Part shown: positions 45,372 through 54,627 of the stretch, piece by piece
Position numbering within the stretch: position 1 is the first letter of the stretch
How the letters are laid out: every line of letters starts with the position of its first letter
NCBI RefSeq assembly: GCF_035599575.1
Contig: NZ_CP141179.1
Location: forward strand, 2,480,001-2,544,000
DNA: 64,000 nt
Origin: Roseovarius sp. Pro17
GTDB lineage: Bacteria; Pseudomonadota; Alphaproteobacteria; Rhodobacterales; Rhodobacteraceae
Direction of reading: 5' to 3'
Program-made: the position numbers and the translations under genes
The notes under the pieces: model-generated
Told to the model about the DNA's origin: nothing
Databases searched by the model: none
What the model saw: only the letters and a program-made list of their open reading frames with translations

Positions 45372-46319
45372 ATGCAGAGATGGACAAAACCGCAGAGGAC
45401 GCCGATCACCTTCGCGTTCCTGCTTTATGACAGGTTTTCGAACCTGTGCCTTGCCAACTGCCTCGAGCCTTTGCGCGCGGCAAATACTGTCAGCCGGGCG
45501 GACCTCTTTGATTGGCAGATCGTGACGCAGACGGGCGAGGCAGTGCACAGCTCAAGCGGGATGCGGGTGTTGCCGCATGACGAACTGGGGCGGCTCGCGC
45601 CCTGTGATTATCTATTTATCCTCGCCAGTTACGATCACACCCGCCACGACACGCCGCGCATGCGAACGGCCCTGCGCGGTGCGGCAAAAAAGGCGGGGAC
45701 GTTGGTAGGGATGGACACTGGCCCGTGGCTGATGGCGTCGGCGGGTTTGCTGGCGGGGCGACGCGCGACGCTGCACTGGGATTTGCAGGATGCCTTCGCC
45801 GAGCGTTTCCTCGATGTGGAGACCGAGCGCGCGCGCGTCATCCGCGACGGGCCGGTCATCACCTGCGCGGGCGCGATGAGTGCGCTGGATCTGATGATGG
45901 ATCTGATCGCCCATCACGCGGGCATGGCCGCGCGCCTTGATGTCGAGAACCAGTTCATGCATGGCAGCGACACAGCCGCCGCGCCGTCCGAGCCTGATGC
46001 GCTGGTGCGCCGCGCGCTTGAGCAGATGCGCGCGCATGTCGAGCGCCCCTTGCCGCTGGGCGCCATCGCGCGGCGGTTGCATTGCCAGCCGCGCACGCTG
46101 GATCGCCACTTCCGCCGCTCGCTGGGCGCGCCGCCCGGCACTGTCTATCGGCATATCCGCCTCTCTGAGGCACGCAAGCTGCTGGACAGCACATCGCTGG
46201 CCATCGCGGAAATCGCCGTGCGCTGCGGATATGATTCCCCCGCCGCCCTCGCACGCGCCATGCGTGTGCGATATGGCGCCGCCCCGACACAATTGAGGGG
46301 CGGCGCGCGACGGGACTGA
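45372..46319 (+). CDS. GlxA-family (AraC-type) transcriptional regulator of carnitine genes
   Basis: A 315-residue regulator with an N-terminal DJ-1/PfpI-like domain (FAFLLYDRFSNLCLANCLEP to about 190) and a C-terminal AraC helix-turn-helix pair (LGAIARRLHCQPRTLDRHFRR and IAEIAVRCGYDSPAALARAM). This layout is that of CdhR and related carnitine or betaine regulators. It lies divergently from BKACE, the usual place for a local activator. ATG 45372 has AGGA at workable spacing; GTG 45351 would place the candidate operator inside the gene. Confidence 0.85.
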   Translation: MQRWTKPQRTPITFAFLLYDRFSNLCLANCLEPLRAANTVSRADLFDWQIVTQTGEAVHSSSGMRVLPHDELGRLAPCDYLFILASYDHTRHDTPRMRTALRGAAKKAGTLVGMDTGPWLMASAGLLAGRRATLHWDLQDAFAERFLDVETERARVIRDGPVITCAGAMSALDLMMDLIAHHAGMAARLDVENQFMHGSDTAAAPSEPDALVRRALEQMRAHVERPLPLGAIARRLHCQPRTLDRHFRRSLGAPPGTVYRHIRLSEARKLLDSTSLAIAEIAVRCGYDSPAALARAMRVRYGAAPTQLRGGARRD

Positions 46320-46390
46320 GCGATGCGCGGAACGATGGCCCCGCCAAAGCGTTACTCATTAAATGCGCAGCAATCGTGAAAGGCCCACTC

Positions 46391-46639
46391 ATGGACCGCC
46401 TTGCCCTATTTCTGACCTGGCTCAGCGCCGCCGCAGTGGCGGGCGCATTGATCGCCGTCTGTGCGGTGATGGGATACACATCGTTCTGGGCGATCGCGGT
46501 AAGCATAATTCTGGCGATTTCCATCGCCTATCCCAGTGCAACTTTGGTCGCGCGCAACCTGCGCAAATGGCAGAAAACGAATGAACGCGCCAAGAATGGC
46601 GATCAGGCCCGCTCGACCAAAACCGAGCCCACCGAGTAG
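46391..46639 (+). CDS. small two-helix membrane protein, unknown
   Basis: An 82-residue protein with two hydrophobic segments (LFLTWLSAAAVAGALIAVCAVMG and FWAIAVSIILAISIAYPSA, separated by a short turn) and a charged C-terminal tail (KWQKTNERAKNGDQ). AAAGG lies before ATG 46391. It is a typical short inner-membrane hairpin protein with no recognised family. The last 37 bases overlap the convergent KASIII gene. Confidence 0.6.
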   Translation: MDRLALFLTWLSAAAVAGALIAVCAVMGYTSFWAIAVSIILAISIAYPSATLVARNLRKWQKTNERAKNGDQARSTKTEPTE

Positions 46640-47721
46640 CCCGCCCCGAACGAGCAGATTAGGCCGCGCTCGCCCGGAATCATATCGTCGCTGTTCTGCG
46701 CGAACGCGATTATCGAGCCTGCGGACGACGTGTTGGCGTAGTCCTGCAAGATATTCGGTTGCTCTTGGGGCGTCGGCGTGCGGCCCATCACTTTGCGTCC
46801 GATGAAATCATTCATCGCCTTGTTTGCCTGGTGCAGCCAAAGACGCTTGAGACTGTCCGCCGGGGTGTTTTCCGCCGCTAGGTGGTCCGCGATATGACCT
46901 GCGACCAGCGGCAGCACCTCCTTAAACACGCGGCGGCCCTCCTGCATGAACTGCATGTCGCGCCGGTCCTGCATCTGGCCGTGAGCGCGGCGCAAAAAGC
47001 CGTCATTGTTGCGGATGTTGTTCGAAAACTGCGTGGCACATCGCGTCGACAGAATGCGGAAATGCGCGCCTTTTGCGGCGTCCTCAGGTTCCAGCACCGC
47101 AGCGGTGCAGACATCACCAAAAATGAAGTGGCAGTCGCGGTCACGCCATTCCAGATGCGCGCTGCATATCTCGGGGTTAACCACGATGGCACAGCGGGCC
47201 GATCCCGCGCGGATCATATCCGCCGCCGCTTGCATCCCGAAAGTGGCGGATGAGCAGGCAACGTTCATGTCAAACGCAAAGCCATGCGCGTCCAGCAGCT
47301 GCTGAATTTCCACGGCGATGGCGGGATATGCCCTCTCGTGATTGGAGGCGGCGCAGATGATCAGATCGACATCACCGGGCGCGCGTCCGGCCTGCATTAA
47401 CGCCTTTTGACAGGCATCCAGTGCCATTTCAGCCATCAGGCTGGGCTGATCATCGGTGCGCGGTTCCAGCAAAGGGTGCATCACCTGAGGATCCAGAATA
47501 CCGGCCTTCTCCATCACATAGCGCTGCTGGATACCCGAAGCGTTGACGATGAACGCGCTGCTGGAATGCGCCTTGGCGCCCGTGTCGCCCGCCGCGATGG
47601 CATCCGCGTTTTCGGCATTGTAGAGGTCCGCATAGGCGTTGAACGCCGCCACCAGTTCGTCATTGGTGATGACATGCGGCGGCGTGAAAACACCAGTCCC
47701 GGTGATGGCGGCATGGCTCAT
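46603..47721 (-). CDS. 3-oxoacyl-ACP synthase III family protein (FabH-like)
   Basis: A 372-residue thiolase-fold condensing enzyme. The triad is intact: Cys in NVACSSATFGMQ, His in LWLHQANKAMNDF and Asn in DYANTSSAGSI. It is longer than housekeeping FabH (about 320) because of an inserted N-terminal segment rich in Ala/Asp (NAYADLYNAENADAIAAG) before the SSSAFIVNASGIQQRYV motif. It follows the hydroxyacid dehydrogenase by 10 bases as the last gene of a ybjN-proC-csaA run. Its acyl substrate is unknown. Confidence 0.87.
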   Translation of the reverse strand: MSHAAITGTGVFTPPHVITNDELVAAFNAYADLYNAENADAIAAGDTGAKAHSSSAFIVNASGIQQRYVMEKAGILDPQVMHPLLEPRTDDQPSLMAEMALDACQKALMQAGRAPGDVDLIICAASNHERAYPAIAVEIQQLLDAHGFAFDMNVACSSATFGMQAAADMIRAGSARCAIVVNPEICSAHLEWRDRDCHFIFGDVCTAAVLEPEDAAKGAHFRILSTRCATQFSNNIRNNDGFLRRAHGQMQDRRDMQFMQEGRRVFKEVLPLVAGHIADHLAAENTPADSLKRLWLHQANKAMNDFIGRKVMGRTPTPQEQPNILQDYANTSSAGSIIAFAQNSDDMIPGERGLICSFGAGYSVGSVLVERA

Positions 47722-47731
47722 CGCGCGCGCC

Positions 47732-48685
47732 TCAATTTACTGTGTTGGGCGGCGCGCCCCCGTCAAAGAACGCCTTGAGGTTCTCGACCGCGAGCATCCC
47801 CATCGCCTCGCGCACCTCCAGCGCGGCCGTGCCCAAGTGAGGCAACAACACCGCATTTTCCAGCGCGATCAGCGCCTCGGGCACGTTTGGCTCCTGCTCA
47901 TAGACGTCAAGGCCCGCACCCGCGATAGTGCCGCTGCTCAGTGCATCGATCAGCGCGGCCTCGTCGACCACGTCGCCGCGCGAGATGTTGATGAAATGGG
48001 CGTGTGGCTGCATGGCATTGAACACCTCAGCGTCGATCAGGTGATGCGTGTCCGCGCCGCCCGGCACCGCCGTGACAACCACATCGGCGCGCGCAGCAAG
48101 GGCAGCGATATCCGCCATCCGCTTGGCCGGGAAATCCAGATCTTTTTCCGAGCGGTTCTGATAGATCACATCCATGCCAAAGCCATGATGGCACCGCCGC
48201 GCGATAGCCTGCCCGATGCGGCCCATACCTATGATGCCCACCGTCTTGCCGCCCAGATGCAGGCCCAGCATCTGGGTCGGGTGCCATCCCTCCCAGTTGC
48301 CTGAACGCACCAATCGCTCGCCCTCGCCCGCGCGGCGCGCGCTCATCAGCATGAGGGTCATGGCGATATCGGCGGTTGCGTCGGTGACGGCGCCGGGCGT
48401 GTTGGTCACGGTGATCCCGCAGGCGCGCGCGGCGGCCACGTCGATGTGGTTATAGCCGACACCGAAATTCGCCAGCAGTTTGCAGCGATGCTTGCCGTCG
48501 CCGAAAATCTCGACGTCGAAATTGTCGCGCAGCGTCGGCAGCACGCCGTCATATAGCGCCAGCGCCGCGCGCATCTCGGCGGGTTTCATGGGCAGGGTGC
48601 TCTCTCGCACCTCGACGTCGAACGTTGCCTCGGCGGCGGCGATCACGCTGGCGGGCAACGGGCGGGTAATGAAAATACGGGTCAA
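47732..48685 (-). CDS. D-2-hydroxyacid dehydrogenase (glyoxylate/hydroxypyruvate reductase type)
   Basis: A 317-residue NAD(P)-dependent reductase. The nucleotide motif is GIIGMGRIGQAIARR; the catalytic Arg is in NISRGDVVDEAAL, Glu in VYEQEPNVPEAL and His in VLLPHLGTAALEVRE. The start is best read as TTG at 48685, which overlaps the csaA stop (ATTGA) with GGAGGG about 8 bases upstream; no in-frame ATG fits. The substrate is probably glyoxylate, hydroxypyruvate or a similar acid. Confidence 0.88.
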   Translation of the reverse strand: MTRIFITRPLPASVIAAAEATFDVEVRESTLPMKPAEMRAALALYDGVLPTLRDNFDVEIFGDGKHRCKLLANFGVGYNHIDVAAARACGITVTNTPGAVTDATADIAMTLMLMSARRAGEGERLVRSGNWEGWHPTQMLGLHLGGKTVGIIGMGRIGQAIARRCHHGFGMDVIYQNRSEKDLDFPAKRMADIAALAARADVVVTAVPGGADTHHLIDAEVFNAMQPHAHFINISRGDVVDEAALIDALSSGTIAGAGLDVYEQEPNVPEALIALENAVLLPHLGTAALEVREAMGMLAVENLKAFFDGGAPPNTVN

Positions 48686-49020
48686 TGCATCCGCCCTCCG
48701 ACAGGCACGTCTTGGTCCGGGGTCATAAGCACGATCTCGCCCTCCTTGTCGGGCACGCCCAGCACCAGCACTTCGGACATGAAGGGGCCGATCTGGCGGG
48801 GTGGAAAATTCACGACGCCCATAACCATGCGATTCATCAGCGTTTCGGGTGTATAATGCGCAGTGACCTGCGCCGATGTCTTGCGTTCGCCGATCTCGTC
48901 GCCGAAATCGATCCACATCTTGATCGCAGGCTTGCGCGCCTCTGGAAACGGTTCGGCGCGCGTGACGCGGCCAACGCGAATGTCGACCGCTATGAAATCG
49001 TCGAAACTGATATCAGCCAT
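48682..49020 (-). CDS. csaA: tRNA-binding domain protein, CsaA type
   Basis: A 112-residue OB-fold protein. The sequence FIAVDIRVGRVTRAEPFPEA, then IDFGDEIGERKTSAQVT, then VMGVVNFPPRQIGPFMSEVLVLG follows CsaA, a dimeric tRNA-binding chaperone-like protein. The start at 49020 has AGGGAG upstream and overlaps the proC end by 8 bases. The stop codon overlaps the TTG start of the next gene. Length is normal for CsaA. Confidence 0.93.
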   Translation of the reverse strand: MADISFDDFIAVDIRVGRVTRAEPFPEARKPAIKMWIDFGDEIGERKTSAQVTAHYTPETLMNRMVMGVVNFPPRQIGPFMSEVLVLGVPDKEGEIVLMTPDQDVPVGGRMH

Positions 49021-49828
49021 TACGCAGCTCCCTTGAGCGGTTTGCAGCAGCACCGACGGTGCGGCGTATGAGGTCCGGCAGGCCATTGGCCTCGTCCATC
49101 AGCACTTCCAGCCCTGCCTGCGTCGTGCCATTGGGGCTGGTCACGTTGACGCGCAGCTCTGCGGGCGTCTCATCTGCCGCTTCGGCCAGCGCACCTGCGC
49201 CTGCAACGGTGGCCTGCGCCAGTTGCATCGCCAGTTTGGGGGGCAGCCCCTCGGCCTCACCCGCCTTGGCCATGCATTCGATCATGTGAAAGACATAGGC
49301 CGGGCCAGAGCCAGAGACGCCTGTAACGGCATCCATCTGATCCTCGTTGTCCAGCCGGACAACCTGCCCCACGGCCTTTAGCAGAGTCTCGGCCAGATCC
49401 ATCTGGCCACTGCTGGCGTGGGCATTGCCGATGATAGACGTAATGCCCCGCCCCACGGCGGCGGGAGTGTTGGGCATGGCGCGGATAATCGGGCTATGGC
49501 TGCCCAGCGCATCCTCAAATGCGGAAATCGGCGTTCCAGCCGCGACCGACACGAACAGCGTCGTGCCATTGCCCATTTCGCGCAGGGCAGGCAGCGCCTC
49601 GCCCATCATCTGAGGTTTGACCGCGATCAGCACGATGCCGGGTGCGGCAGGCAGATCGCTGTTGATCGTCACGCCGGTATTTTTTAGCCAATCCGATGGC
49701 TTCGGGTCGATGACCCAGACCGACGATGGCGGCAGGCCGCCTGACAGCCAGCCTTGCAGCATCGCGCCGCCCATCTTGCCACAACCCAGCAGCACAAGGC
49801 CCTTTTCGGCCACGAAATTCATATCCAT
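49013..49828 (-). CDS. proC: pyrroline-5-carboxylate reductase
   Basis: A 271-residue NADPH-dependent enzyme for the last step of proline synthesis. It shows LLGCGKMGGAMLQGWL (Rossmann motif), VIDPKPSD, ILIAVKPQMM-type beta strand (VLIAVKPQMMGEAL), IRAMPNTPAAVGRGIT and the C-terminal signature TGVSGSGPAYVFHMIE and VTSPNGTTQAGLEVL. GGAAGG precedes ATG 49828. Sits between ybjN and csaA on the same strand. Confidence 0.96.
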   Translation of the reverse strand: MDMNFVAEKGLVLLGCGKMGGAMLQGWLSGGLPPSSVWVIDPKPSDWLKNTGVTINSDLPAAPGIVLIAVKPQMMGEALPALREMGNGTTLFVSVAAGTPISAFEDALGSHSPIIRAMPNTPAAVGRGITSIIGNAHASSGQMDLAETLLKAVGQVVRLDNEDQMDAVTGVSGSGPAYVFHMIECMAKAGEAEGLPPKLAMQLAQATVAGAGALAEAADETPAELRVNVTSPNGTTQAGLEVLMDEANGLPDLIRRTVGAAANRSRELRNG

Positions 49829-49872
49829 AAAGTGCCTTCCTTGTCCCTTGCTGCCAAATTCAGGGGGCGAGG

Positions 49873-50373
49873 TTACGCGCGGCCATAGGCCTCTGCAATG
49901 GCAACCTGCATCGCATCGCGCGGGGTACGATCCCCCCAGACAACCAGCTGAAAGGCAGGATAAAACCGCTCGCAGTTCAGCACGGCAGCGGTGATCAATG
50001 TGTCGATCTGTTCAGGCGATGCGCCCTGCCCACCGGACATCAGCAGGCCATAGCGATAAACCATCAACTTTTGCTCGCGCCAATAGGTAAAGGCCCCGGA
50101 CCAGCATTGGTCGTTGACCTCGTTCAGCGCCTCAAAGAGGGCTGGCAACTTGTCGCGCGGCGGCTCCATCTCGAAGGTGCAGACCATGCGCAACGTCTCG
50201 TCATAGGCGGACCATGCGAGGGTGATCGAATAGGTGCGCCACTGGCCCTCGACGGCCATGGCGATCTGGTCATCGCCGACGCGGTCGAACTGCCAGTCGT
50301 TATGCTCGGCCAGACTTTCGACGATGTCGATAGGATGAAGGTCTTCGGACAGGAACTGCTCGGACAGGGCCAT
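49873..50373 (-). CDS. YbjN domain-containing protein
   Basis: A 166-residue protein of the YbjN family, small alpha/beta proteins with a type III secretion chaperone-like fold and a proposed sensory role. The centre (WQFDRVGDDQIAMAVEGQWR, TFEMEPPRDKLPALFEALNE) and tail (CERFYPAFQLVVWGDRTPRD) are typical of the alphaproteobacterial form. AAAGGTGG precedes ATG 50373. First gene of the run leading to proC and csaA. Confidence 0.88.
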   Translation of the reverse strand: MALSEQFLSEDLHPIDIVESLAEHNDWQFDRVGDDQIAMAVEGQWRTYSITLAWSAYDETLRMVCTFEMEPPRDKLPALFEALNEVNDQCWSGAFTYWREQKLMVYRYGLLMSGGQGASPEQIDTLITAAVLNCERFYPAFQLVVWGDRTPRDAMQVAIAEAYGRA

Positions 50374-50599
50374 TGCGCCACCTTTGGGTTTTATCCTGCG
50401 ACGGGGATCTATCGCCCCCAAGCACTGGATGACTGCTCTACGGGATGGGGTTCGCCCCCATGCCCTTACCAAATATAGTGCGGCACGTAGGCGCGCCAGT
50501 AAAGCTATTTATTGGGGATACCCGCAATAAGTTGTGGATAGACTGCACAATTGCGCAAGATCGCGGGTCTGGGGCGCTATAAACGCGCGGGTCGCGCTG

Positions 50600-50818
50600 T
50601 TAAAGCGCACTCAGCCGTTGCTGGCAGGCGGTCAGCACGCCCATATCGTCCAGCGCGATCAGATCCTCGATCAAACTGTCCAGCGTTCGACTGTAAGCGA
50701 TGATCGCGGCGTCGCGGCGCTGATTATCGGGGGCATCGCGGGTAATCTGGCGCAACTCACGCAGCCGGGCCAGTTGATCCTGCACCGCGCGCACGTGCTC
50801 TGCCGCCTGCGCGCTCAT
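50600..50818 (-). CDS. small helical protein, unknown
   Basis: A 72-residue frame (SAQAAEHVRAVQDQLARLRE to CQQRLSAL) that is strongly amphipathic-helical with Arg/Asp/Leu heptad-like spacing, so probably a real coiled-coil protein. No family is recognised. The ATG at 50818 lacks a good ribosome site; an in-frame GTG at 50911 would add a 31-residue His/Cys-rich head and has GGGGG upstream at long spacing. Confidence 0.4.
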   Translation of the reverse strand: MSAQAAEHVRAVQDQLARLRELRQITRDAPDNQRRDAAIIAYSRTLDSLIEDLIALDDMGVLTACQQRLSAL

Positions 50819-51507
50819 GTGGCGACTGGCATGCCCGGGCCTTGGACAGCCGGGCGGATCGACATAGCAGCCGGACCGCAAATGATCGTTGTGACGCCTT
50901 GCGTGGCACACTTCATGAGAGAACCCCCTGGAAATAACACAATCTATACTTGTAACGCACGGAAATTGCGGTATTTTTTACAGCGTGTAAAACTTTGAGC
51001 GACTAGTCAATGGGGTTTGTCCGCGTCCTAATCAATGCGCGGCATTATTTGACATACAGACGCTTCGCGATATCGCTGGAGAGGGAATTGCCCCGTCGCG
51101 GGCTGCATGGCTATGCGCGCAAGCTGGGACTCACGTCAGCAGAATGCGCGACATGCTGATCTCAAATCTGAGCGAAATCGTCACCGCCATGGGCATGATC
51201 GTCGAAATCTAACGTCCGCTCGGCAGTGCGGCTGGGGCGCTTAAACTGGACCAAACGTCGAAAATGCGGTCCATCCGCTGGCGATGCATGACGAAATAGC
51301 GCGTGCCGCAGCCATCGCCTTGAGGAGTGTTTTGTTTGCCTTGCAGGGTTGGTGGCCGCAGAATCTGCACTGCTCCATCGCACCCCGGTTGGGATGCGCC
51401 ATGCCTGCTGGACTGCAGCCACGCCTAACCACCCGCTAGGCATCATGGGCTTATCTGGAGGGCGGCAAACTGGCCCTGCGTAATCTGAGCGTCCCTGCGC
51501 GCGGAGC
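50819..51507. other. no confident gene; possible degenerate coding sequence
   Basis: Between the small helical frame and ubiK about 690 bases lack a supported gene. At 51020-51190 (plus strand) protein-like reading runs in one frame (LINARHYLTYRRFAISLERE), stops, and continues in another (MRDMLISNLSEIVTAMGMIV), as a frameshifted relic would. The region 51193-51507 shows nothing recognisable and may be insertion-sequence debris. Confidence 0.35.
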
Positions 51508-51762
51508 TTAGCGGCGGTCCGCTGCGCCAGTTTCCAGCGCGTCAAGCCGCGCCTTAAGCGCCTCGTTCTCTTCGCGGGCCTTCTGGGCCATGGCGCGCAC
51601 GGCATCGAATTCCTCACGCGTGACGAAATCGCGGTCGGCCAGCCAGCGGTCGATCATCGACGACATTGCTGTCTCGGCCTCTTGGCGCGCGCCTTGGGCC
51701 ACGCCCATCGCGTTGGTCATCAGTTGCGAGATGTCGTCCATCACCTTGTTGCGGGTCTGCAT
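51508..51762 (-). CDS. ubiK: accessory factor UbiK family protein
   Basis: An 84-residue protein with an N-terminal amphipathic helix (KVMDDISQLMTNAMGVAQG) and a C-terminal coiled coil (FVTREEFDAVRAMAQKAREE to LKARLDALET), the layout of the BMFP/UbiK family. UbiK supports ubiquinone synthesis by binding UbiJ and lipids under oxygen. Length and motif (REEFD-V) fit well. Divergent from lgt across about 150 bases. Confidence 0.88.
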   Translation of the reverse strand: MQTRNKVMDDISQLMTNAMGVAQGARQEAETAMSSMIDRWLADRDFVTREEFDAVRAMAQKAREENEALKARLDALETGAADRR

Positions 51763-51912
51763 ATTACACTCCTATTGCATCGCGGCATGGCCACGGTTCA
51801 TTAACTATGCGGCATGGCCGCGTATCGCACACAATATGGTGCGGGCGCAGCCTGATCACAAGATGCGTGCCCCCCGTTGACTTCCCCCCTCATGCGCGGC
51901 CATGTCTGCGCC

Positions 51913-52800
51913 ATGATAGCTGTCATTCCCTTTCCCGACATCTCGCCCGAGTTGTTCACGATCCCGATCTTTGGGATGGAGTTCGCGCTGCGCTGGTATG
52001 CGCTGGCCTATATCGCAGGCATTATCGTTGGCTGGCGGATCGTGCTGGGCGCTGTGCGCCGGCCCCGCCTGTGGCAGGACGGCACGCCCGCGATGACGGC
52101 CAAGCAGGTCGAGGACCTGCTGTTCTGGGCGATTCTTGGCATCATTCTGGGCGGGCGGCTGGGTTTTGTGCTGTTCTATCAGCCGGGACATTATCTGGCG
52201 CACCCGGCGCAGATCCTGAAGGTTTGGCAAGGCGGCATGTCGTTCCATGGCGGGATGCTGGGCGTTCTGATCGCCTGTGTCCTTTATTCGCTCCGCCATG
52301 GTTTGCGGATGTTGTCGGTCGGAGATCTTCTCAGCATGGCCGCGCCTGTCGGGCTGTTGCTGGGACGTCTCGCCAATTTCATCAACGCCGAGCTGTGGGG
52401 CAGGCCCACCGATCTGCCTTGGGGCGTGATCTTTCCAGGGGCAGCCGCGCAGGATTGCCCCGACGTGATTGGCCTTTGTGCACGCCATCCCTCGCAGCTA
52501 TACGAGGCGCTGCTAGAGGGGCTGGTGCTGGGCGCGGTCCTGCTCTGGCTGGCCTACCGGCGCGGCGCACTGAAACGGCCCGGCTGGATTTCGGGATGCT
52601 TCTTTATCGGTTATGGCCTCGCGCGGTTCATCGTGGAATTTGCGCGTCAGGCCGATGCGCAGTTCATGACACTGGGCAACCCGCTGGGCCATGCGCTGGA
52701 GCTGGGCGGCGGCTATGGCCTTAGCATGGGGCAGCTTCTGTCACTGCCGATGATCGGCTTCGGGATCCTCTTGCTGTTGATTATCCCCAAGGCGCGATGA
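51913..52800 (+). CDS. lgt: prolipoprotein diacylglyceryl transferase
   Basis: A 295-residue inner-membrane enzyme that moves diacylglycerol from phosphatidylglycerol to the lipobox Cys of prolipoproteins. Seven hydrophobic helices are visible; the Lgt signature [24 protein letters not shown] contains the essential Arg and Asn, and the HGGMLG motif ([10 protein letters not shown]) is intact, as is the [13 protein letters not shown] segment. ATGs at 51892 and 51913 are both possible; 51913 gives the usual [13 protein letters not shown] start. Overlaps the next gene by 4 bases. Confidence 0.95.
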   Translation: MIAVIPFPDISPELFTIPIFGMEFALRWYALAYIAGIIVGWRIVLGAVRRPRLWQDGTPAMTAKQVEDLLFWAILGIILGGRLGFVLFYQPGHYLAHPAQILKVWQGGMSFHGGMLGVLIACVLYSLRHGLRMLSVGDLLSMAAPVGLLLGRLANFINAELWGRPTDLPWGVIFPGAAAQDCPDVIGLCARHPSQLYEALLEGLVLGAVLLWLAYRRGALKRPGWISGCFFIGYGLARFIVEFARQADAQFMTLGNPLGHALELGGGYGLSMGQLLSLPMIGFGILLLLIIPKAR

Positions 52801-53861
52801 CCCCGCTTGCGCGCCTGATACTCGCGCAGATCGATGCGGATGGACCAATGACGCTGGCCGATTACATGGCGCTCAGCCTGATGCATCCCAAGCACGGCTA
52901 TTACGCCACGCGCGATCCATTTGGTGCCGCGGGCGATTTTACTACCGCGCCCGAAATCAGTCAGATGTTCGGCGAGCTTTTGGGTCTGTCGCTGGCTCAG
53001 GCATGGCTGGATCAGGGCGCACCTGCGCCATTTGCGCTGGCCGAACTGGGACCGGGGCGCGGCACGCTGATGGCCGACATCCTGCGCGCGACACGCGGCG
53101 TGCCAGGATTTCACGCAGCGATGCAGCTGCATCTGGTCGAAACGTCGCCAACGCTGCGGCAGGTGCAGGCGAAAACGCTGAAAGGCCATGCGCCTCAATG
53201 GCACAGCGCGACTGAAGATCTACCCGACCTGCCGCTGTTTCTGGTCGCCAATGAGTTCTTTGACGCGCTGCCCATCCGGCAGGCTCAGCGCAGCGGCGAT
53301 AGCTGGCGCGAGCGGATGGTCACGCGCGATGGCGATCGCCTGATCCCCGCGCTTAGCGCGCCGACCCCGCTGCCCATGCTGGCGCAGCGCCTGGACGACA
53401 CGGCTGAGGGAGATATCGTCGAATTCAGCCCGGCGGCGACACGCATCGCCGCCCATGTTGGCACGCAGATCGCGACGCGGGGTGGCGCGGCGCTGATCGT
53501 GGATTACGGCGACTGGCGCGCGCTGGGTGATACGTTTCAGGCACTGCGCGCGCATGCAACCGCCGATCCATTCGCTGACCCCGGTGGCGCTGATCTGACG
53601 GCCCATGTCGATTTCGAGGCGCTGGCACTGGCCGCTGCCCCGGCGCGCCACACCCGCCTGACAGCTCAGGGCGTGTTTCTAGAGCGTTTGGGCATCGCGC
53701 AGCGTGCGCAGAAATTGGCCGATGCGCTCACCGGGGGGGCGCAGCAGGCCCATCTCGCGGCACATCGTCGCTTGACCCACCCGTCGGAAATGGGGACGCT
53801 ATTCAAGGTGATGGGCCTTTACCCCGAGGGTGCCGCACCGCCACCCGGATTGTTGGGATGA
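52797..53861 (+). CDS. MidA/NDUFAF7-type SAM-dependent methyltransferase
   Basis: A 354-residue protein of the MidA (NDUFAF7) family. Its mitochondrial member dimethylates a complex I subunit arginine. The N-terminal [20 protein letters not shown], then [19 protein letters not shown], motif [18 protein letters not shown] and the [14 protein letters not shown] signature are all typical. A role in respiratory complex I assembly is inferred from the eukaryotic homologue. It overlaps lgt by 4 bases and precedes pgeF by 10. Confidence 0.9.
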   Translation: MTPLARLILAQIDADGPMTLADYMALSLMHPKHGYYATRDPFGAAGDFTTAPEISQMFGELLGLSLAQAWLDQGAPAPFALAELGPGRGTLMADILRATRGVPGFHAAMQLHLVETSPTLRQVQAKTLKGHAPQWHSATEDLPDLPLFLVANEFFDALPIRQAQRSGDSWRERMVTRDGDRLIPALSAPTPLPMLAQRLDDTAEGDIVEFSPAATRIAAHVGTQIATRGGAALIVDYGDWRALGDTFQALRAHATADPFADPGGADLTAHVDFEALALAAAPARHTRLTAQGVFLERLGIAQRAQKLADALTGGAQQAHLAAHRRLTHPSEMGTLFKVMGLYPEGAAPPPGLLG

Positions 53862-53871
53862 AATCAGCGCC

Positions 53872-54627
53872 ATGACCCTCGAAATCCTGACCGCAGACAG
53901 CCTTGCCCCCCTGCGCCACGGGTTCTTTACGCGCCGCGGTGGCGCGTCTTCGGGTGTATTCACCGGGCTGAATTGCGGTCAGGGGTCGACCGACCAGCGG
54001 GAAGCCGTCGCCATAAACCGCGCCCGTGTGGCGGATGCGATGGATGTCGCGCCAGATCACCTGCAAAGCGTGCATCAGGTCCACTCGGCCAGCGTCGTGA
54101 CGCTGGAGGCCCCCTTGACCGAACGGCCCCGCGCCGATGCGATGGTGACAGCGACGCCCGGTATCGCGCTGGCGATCCTGACCGCCGATTGCCAACCTGT
54201 CCTGTTCGCGGATGCGCGGGCGGGCATCGTCGGCGCGGCTCATGCCGGATGGCGTGGCGCACTGGACGGCGTGCTGGAGGCGACGGTCGACGCAATGGTG
54301 ACCCTTGGCGCAGCGCGCAATGATATTTCGGCCGTGATCGGCCCCTCGATCAGTCAGACCGCCTATGAGGTCAGCGCCGACTTCATGAGCGCCTTCGTTG
54401 CCAAGGATGCTGACCATGCGCGTTTCTTTGCGCCCGGCGCCGAGGGGCGGATGCAGTTCGACCTGCCTGCCTTCGGGCTGGAGTGTCTGCACCGCGCAGG
54501 AGTCGGGCACGCCGAATGGACAGGCCATTGCACCTATGGCGACCCGGACCGCTTTTACTCGTACCGGCGCACAACGCACCGGGGCGAGGTCGATTACGGT
54601 CGTCTGATCGCCACCATCCGCCTCTAA
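53872..54627 (+). CDS. pgeF: peptidoglycan editing factor PgeF (multicopper polyphenol oxidase-like)
   Basis: A 251-residue protein of the YfiH/DUF152 family. Conserved metal-site motifs are HQVHSASVV (about residues 70-78), AILTADCQPVLFAD (about 100-113) and GAAHAGWRGALDGV (about 122-135). In E. coli PgeF removes misincorporated L-serine from UDP-MurNAc-tripeptide precursors. The same family is reported to have purine nucleosidase-like activities. Third gene of lgt-midA-pgeF, 10 bases after midA. Confidence 0.9.
   Translation: MTLEILTADSLAPLRHGFFTRRGGASSGVFTGLNCGQGSTDQREAVAINRARVADAMDVAPDHLQSVHQVHSASVVTLEAPLTERPRADAMVTATPGIALAILTADCQPVLFADARAGIVGAAHAGWRGALDGVLEATVDAMVTLGAARNDISAVIGPSISQTAYEVSADFMSAFVAKDADHARFFAPGAEGRMQFDLPAFGLECLHRAGVGHAEWTGHCTYGDPDRFYSYRRTTHRGEVDYGRLIATIRL

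Noticed and set aside
50534..50998. A 154-codon plus-strand frame opposite the small helical protein
   Set aside because: Its composition looks like a reverse-strand shadow, and the minus-strand frame has the more protein-like pattern.
51162..51617. A 151-codon minus-strand frame overlapping ubiK
   Set aside because: It is Arg/Ala/Pro-rich and reads the UbiK gene in another frame; UbiK is clearly recognisable.
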